Assembly (NCBI GenBank): GCA_964602655.1
Contig: CAZRSF010000105.1
Location: 1-16,231, forward strand
Length of the DNA: 16,231 nt
DNA from: Moduliflexus sp964602655
GTDB lineage: Bacteria > Moduliflexota > Moduliflexia > Moduliflexales > Moduliflexaceae
Reading direction: 5' to 3'
In this document: piece by piece, positions 13,378 to 16,231 of the stretch
Layout: each line of letters opens with the position of its first letter
Numbering within the stretch: the stretch's first letter is position 1
Made by a program: the position numbers and the translations under genes
Notes under the pieces: model-generated
What the model was told of the DNA's origin: nothing
The model's database searches: none
The model's input: the letters and a program-made list of their open reading frames with translations, nothing else

Positions 13378-14961
13378 ATGGAAACACAGAGACCGGGAAC
13401 ATTGCCGAAACGCCTGAGAACACGCTGTCGAAGCATAGCTATTCTGTTCGGAATATTGCTGATTGCGGGCAATGTGTGGTTCTTTCTTCACATGCAGCGC
13501 ATGTTTCTTGACGATGTTCGCGCGCGCGGCCTTGCTCTTGTTCAGCAGCATGTCAGCGTGGCGGCGCATAGTTTGGGGCGCAACAATGGCGATTTGCTGA
13601 TGCAGACCAGCGATCTTCTTCTGACGCAGCAAGGGGTTCGCTATCTTGTGATTACGAATGCCGACAATCATCCGCTCTTCTCGAAAAGTGCGTTTTCGAA
13701 CGACAATTTTACTCTTCCGGAAGAATTTCGTTATCTTCCCTGTTCCAATGGCAATCTCAGCGCGAAAAACAACCTTCTGTTCGGAGAAGCGATCTTGCGC
13801 GTTGACGCAGACATCCGTTCCGGCAGTCAGCCGACAGACTGTATCGGCGCGATGTCTCTTGGCCTTTCGTTAAAAGACCCCACTCGCCGACTGTGGCACC
13901 TCCTTGCTATTTCCATCGGTTGTTCGGTCATTTTGTTCGGTGGAATTCTCGCAAGCATCACCATCTTCTTGCGCCAGACAGCAGACCTCATGCAGCGGAT
14001 CGCTCATGCGCTCCTGACTGCAATCCCTGAAAATTTTCGCGAACGCCAGTCCTCGACCTCGACGCGTCAAGACGACACCATCGCCGAACATGCGGCGAGA
14101 CAATTGACCGTGTATCTCTCCCAGGAGCGCGAACGGATGCATCTGACGAATTCGCAGATGCATCAGGCGGTGGATGATCTGACGAAAATGGTTGATGCGC
14201 ATACGGGATACGGGAATCAGTATGCCAGCCTCACGCAAGAATATTCGATGGCAGCAACGGAGGGGCTGAAGAAGTGTTTGCAGCAGGCGTCCGACGCGCA
14301 GCAGATGAATGCGACGGCAGCGGCGGCGCTATTGTCCATGCAGGCCATTGACAGCAGCGTCGAACGATTCGCGGTCGGACTCGATGAGATGCAGAACTCT
14401 GTGGAAAGCAACATGGAACGCGTCAAAACGCTGAACGATAAAATTCGCGAAATTCGCCACGCCGTCAAAACGATTACGTCAATTGCCGATTTGACAAAAT
14501 TGATTGCGTTTAACGCCAGCATCGAGGCGGCGGGCGCGGGAAAAAGCGGCGGGCGTTTTTCTATCGTGGCGACAGAGGTGCGGCGGCTTGCCAACACCGT
14601 CGTCAATTCAGTGGAAGAAATCGGGGCGCTCGTGTCCGCAATCGAGACGGCGGCGGCGGATTTGCAGCTCTCATCGGAGACAGAGCTTCACAAAGCGAAC
14701 AACGAACACGCCCTCATGATCGAGCTTCGCGGCCTGCTGCAACACACGTCAACGCTGCTGCGACAGACGGCGGGTTCTGCGCAAAATCTGGTCTCGTCGT
14801 CGCAAAATCAGGAAGAACGGGAACGGCTGAATGCCGATATACAGACGCTTGCGCAGGATGCCGAGCATATCGCGCGCGACCATATCCGCCTTTCGGATGC
14901 CGTAAAAAAATTGGCGGAATTAGTCGCCGAGGGCGACACCGCGATCTTATCTATTTCGTAG
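13378..14961 (+). CDS. Divergent chemoreceptor-like protein without an evident HAMP domain
   Basis: A 527-residue membrane protein. Transmembrane helices are at about 19-38 and 172-196. The periplasmic part (39-171) includes QQGVRYLVITNADNHPLFSK (84-103), which resembles the PAS-like core of a small Cache sensor. No HAMP motif follows the second helix; residues 200-260 are a polar linker. A coiled coil from about 260 to 520 contains a methyl-accepting-like tip: ITSIADLTKLIAFNASIEAA (366-385), then GAGKSGGRFSIVATEVRRLAN. The usual N-L-L-A-L-N reads K-L-I-A-F-N and the R-A-G-E-x-G-R-G-F reads G-A-G-K-S-G-G-R-F, so coupling to CheA/CheW may be altered. AGGAG sits eight bases before the ATG. The stop codon lies within a palindrome. 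It could be a sensor feeding a different partner (inference). Confidence 0.82.
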   Translation: METQRPGTLPKRLRTRCRSIAILFGILLIAGNVWFFLHMQRMFLDDVRARGLALVQQHVSVAAHSLGRNNGDLLMQTSDLLLTQQGVRYLVITNADNHPLFSKSAFSNDNFTLPEEFRYLPCSNGNLSAKNNLLFGEAILRVDADIRSGSQPTDCIGAMSLGLSLKDPTRRLWHLLAISIGCSVILFGGILASITIFLRQTADLMQRIAHALLTAIPENFRERQSSTSTRQDDTIAEHAARQLTVYLSQERERMHLTNSQMHQAVDDLTKMVDAHTGYGNQYASLTQEYSMAATEGLKKCLQQASDAQQMNATAAAALLSMQAIDSSVERFAVGLDEMQNSVESNMERVKTLNDKIREIRHAVKTITSIADLTKLIAFNASIEAAGAGKSGGRFSIVATEVRRLANTVVNSVEEIGALVSAIETAAADLQLSSETELHKANNEHALMIELRGLLQHTSTLLRQTAGSAQNLVSSSQNQEERERLNADIQTLAQDAEHIARDHIRLSDAVKKLAELVAEGDTAILSIS

Positions 14962-14985
14962 AGACGCCCCGCCGGGGCATCTCTA
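14959..14985. repeat. Hairpin between convergent genes, TAGAGACGCCCC type
   Basis: TAGAGACGCCCC (14959-14970), loop GCC, and GGGGCATCTCTA (14974-14985) pair except for one C-A mismatch. The left arm contains the TAG stop of the chemoreceptor-like gene. It lies between convergent genes (next stop at 15007), so a bidirectional terminator role is plausible, but no T run follows. The sequence type (GTAGAGACGCCCC...) recurs as an interspersed repeat in many environmental genomes. Confidence 0.75.
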
Positions 14986-15006
14986 TCATGAAACCTCGAA
15001 CGAGTC

Positions 15007-16230
15007 TCAGTCTTCCGCAATGACAATAATTCGATCCGCGTCGGTGAAGGTCAGCATCGCAGACTTATTCGGATTTACGGCGACGCCATACGCGCGGGAC
15101 GCATTATTGGTATCCTGTTGCAGCTTGTAGCCAATGGCGATCTCGCCGCGCTGACGAGCGGCTTCGACGATGGTGTAGAAATTAACGGCGACGCCGGTTT
15201 GCACGTAATTATTCGCAGGTTTCAGATAAATTTCCGCGCCTTCGGGATCGAAAATATCCGCGAAAATCGCGTTTAACGCCTTGTTTTCCGCCACTTGCGT
15301 CAGCATCAAACTGATCAGATTATTGCTGACGATATAATCATCCGCCTGCGTGACTTCCGCCAGATTCCGGTTGCGAATATCCAGCATTTCACTGACAATC
15401 GCGAAGTCGTGTCCAAGTTTCTCGGACATATCGCGTAAATGCAGTAAGGTGATCAGCGTACGGGCGTCGGCTTTTTGGGCGGACGCCGTTTCATCGGACA
15501 GCACAATCACATGATTATAGCGTTCCACCTGTAAACTATTCAACGTGCGCCGATCCGTGGTATCGCCCTGCTGGAATGCGACGCGCTCATGCTGCAACTC
15601 CGCGCAGCGCTGCGCAATCTCCTGCTCCACATTTTCGGACGCGGCGACCACCATGATTTCGGAGCCGGGCGCGACATAACGATCCAATTGATTGATAATT
15701 CCCGGCGCGCGCCAATTCCAGCCCAGAATCAACGCCCGTTCCGGCGTGGGCATCGTCGCTTCGACGGCCTGAATTGCGGCCTGGTTCACCTGATAATCCG
15801 CATGACCGGACAGCGTGATTTTGTCGTCGTCCGCAGCAATAACAACGAGTCGATCTCCGGGCTGAATTCGCGTATCGAAAGGCGGTTTGAGGTTGGGCGT
15901 CTTGCCCGCAGGCTGTAAGCCGATCACCGTGGAATCTTCATACGCCAGCAAGATTTCGCCAAAGGTTTTCCCCTCTAAGGAAGGCTCGGCTTTGAAATAG
16001 ATTTCATCTCCGCCGAAATCCAGCAATTCCGTATAGACCACCGATAACCCCGATTGGCGGCATGTCTGGGCGACCACGCGCTCGATCAAATCGCTGACCA
16101 AAATCAATTCCACTTCATCTTTGCCGACCATTTTGGCGACTTCCATATTTTTCGGATCGCAGATCGCAGCCACGATATGATACGGTTCCGGGCGACGTTT
16201 AGGATTGTTGGTGATCGCTAAGATCGTTTT
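15007..16230 (-). CDS. CASTOR/POLLUX-type RCK protein, C-terminal part (runs off right edge)
   Basis: The frame is open from the right edge to the TGA at 15007-15009 and gives 407 residues of a larger protein. The visible start K-T-I-L-A-I-T-N-N-P-K-R-R-P-E-P-Y-H-I-V-A, then DPKNMEVAKMVG and RVVAQTCRQSGLSVVYTELL, match the cytosolic RCK/TrkA-N region of CASTOR/POLLUX-like cation channels. A TrkA-C-like segment follows (FGEILLAYEDSTVIGLQP to PGDRLVVIAADDD). A second Rossmann-like RCK unit begins at ALILGWNWRAPGIINQLDRY and continues through NHVIVLSDE. A last domain ends near TDADRIIVIAED. These domains gate potassium or calcium-permeable channels in response to ligands or cations. The membrane-spanning N-terminus should lie beyond the window, so whether this is a channel cannot be confirmed. 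It converges with the chemoreceptor-like gene. An internal GTG at 16173 is not the true start. Confidence 0.88.
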   Translation of the reverse strand, partial: KTILAITNNPKRRPEPYHIVAAICDPKNMEVAKMVGKDEVELILVSDLIERVVAQTCRQSGLSVVYTELLDFGGDEIYFKAEPSLEGKTFGEILLAYEDSTVIGLQPAGKTPNLKPPFDTRIQPGDRLVVIAADDDKITLSGHADYQVNQAAIQAVEATMPTPERALILGWNWRAPGIINQLDRYVAPGSEIMVVAASENVEQEIAQRCAELQHERVAFQQGDTTDRRTLNSLQVERYNHVIVLSDETASAQKADARTLITLLHLRDMSEKLGHDFAIVSEMLDIRNRNLAEVTQADDYIVSNNLISLMLTQVAENKALNAIFADIFDPEGAEIYLKPANNYVQTGVAVNFYTIVEAARQRGEIAIGYKLQQDTNNASRAYGVAVNPNKSAMLTFTDADRIIVIAED

Positions 16231-16231
16231 G

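Noticed and set aside
1..16231. CRISPR array, tRNA, rRNA or retron-like non-coding RNA
   Set aside because: No regularly spaced direct repeats, tRNA cloverleaf signatures, rRNA motifs or reverse transcriptase were seen; the only repeats are single palindromes.

Overview
The window looks like chromosomal DNA from an uncultivated, motile, probably anaerobic or facultative bacterium. Two transmembrane chemoreceptor-type proteins, a tungsten-type aldehyde:ferredoxin oxidoreductase (AOR), a secreted alpha/beta-hydrolase-fold protein and a CASTOR/POLLUX-type RCK protein support this. Four kinds of short intergenic palindrome occur, of the sort seen in repeat-rich genomes of filamentous or candidate-phylum bacteria. 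No rRNA or marker gene is present, so I give no taxon.

Region 1 (1-4461, all + strand) is accessory DNA. It opens with the C-terminal end of an IS630-family transposase. A strikingly AT-rich stretch (about 186-2630, roughly one third G+C by eye) follows, holding a HEPN-motif protein and an unusual three-part protein: a family 4 uracil-DNA glycosylase, then a region resembling the DNA polymerase III tau C-terminal domain, then a PD-(D/E)XK nuclease. Base composition then jumps to about 50% G+C for an abutting pair: an AAA_21/RecF-like ATPase and a small TOPRIM-like (DUF4276/RloB-like) protein. That layout recalls split OLD/PARIS-type defence modules. This 4.3-kb block is the best candidate for a new system, most likely nucleic-acid-directed phage or plasmid defence.

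Region 2 (4494-6706) has a NimA-like flavin-binding protein (+), then a leftward pair: a coiled-coil PD-(D/E)XK protein and an NAD-binding SDR/epimerase. This pair is bracketed by two related palindromes with the core TGTCAGACAC.

Region 3 (6715-10858) is a leftward two-gene unit, a poly-HAMP methyl-accepting chemotaxis protein followed immediately by the AOR. The AOR ribosome binding site lies on the chemoreceptor stop codon. A 160-bp MITE-like inverted-repeat element sits upstream.

Region 4 (10867-16231) has a secreted alpha/beta-hydrolase-fold protein that appears to have lost its catalytic Ser and His (-), divergent candidate promoters, a GNAT-like hypothetical protein (+), a small membrane-anchored protein (+), a divergent chemoreceptor-like protein without an evident HAMP domain (+), and convergently the end of a CASTOR/POLLUX-type RCK protein (-) running off the right edge. 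No non-coding stretch exceeds about 230 bases. No tRNA, rRNA or CRISPR array was seen.
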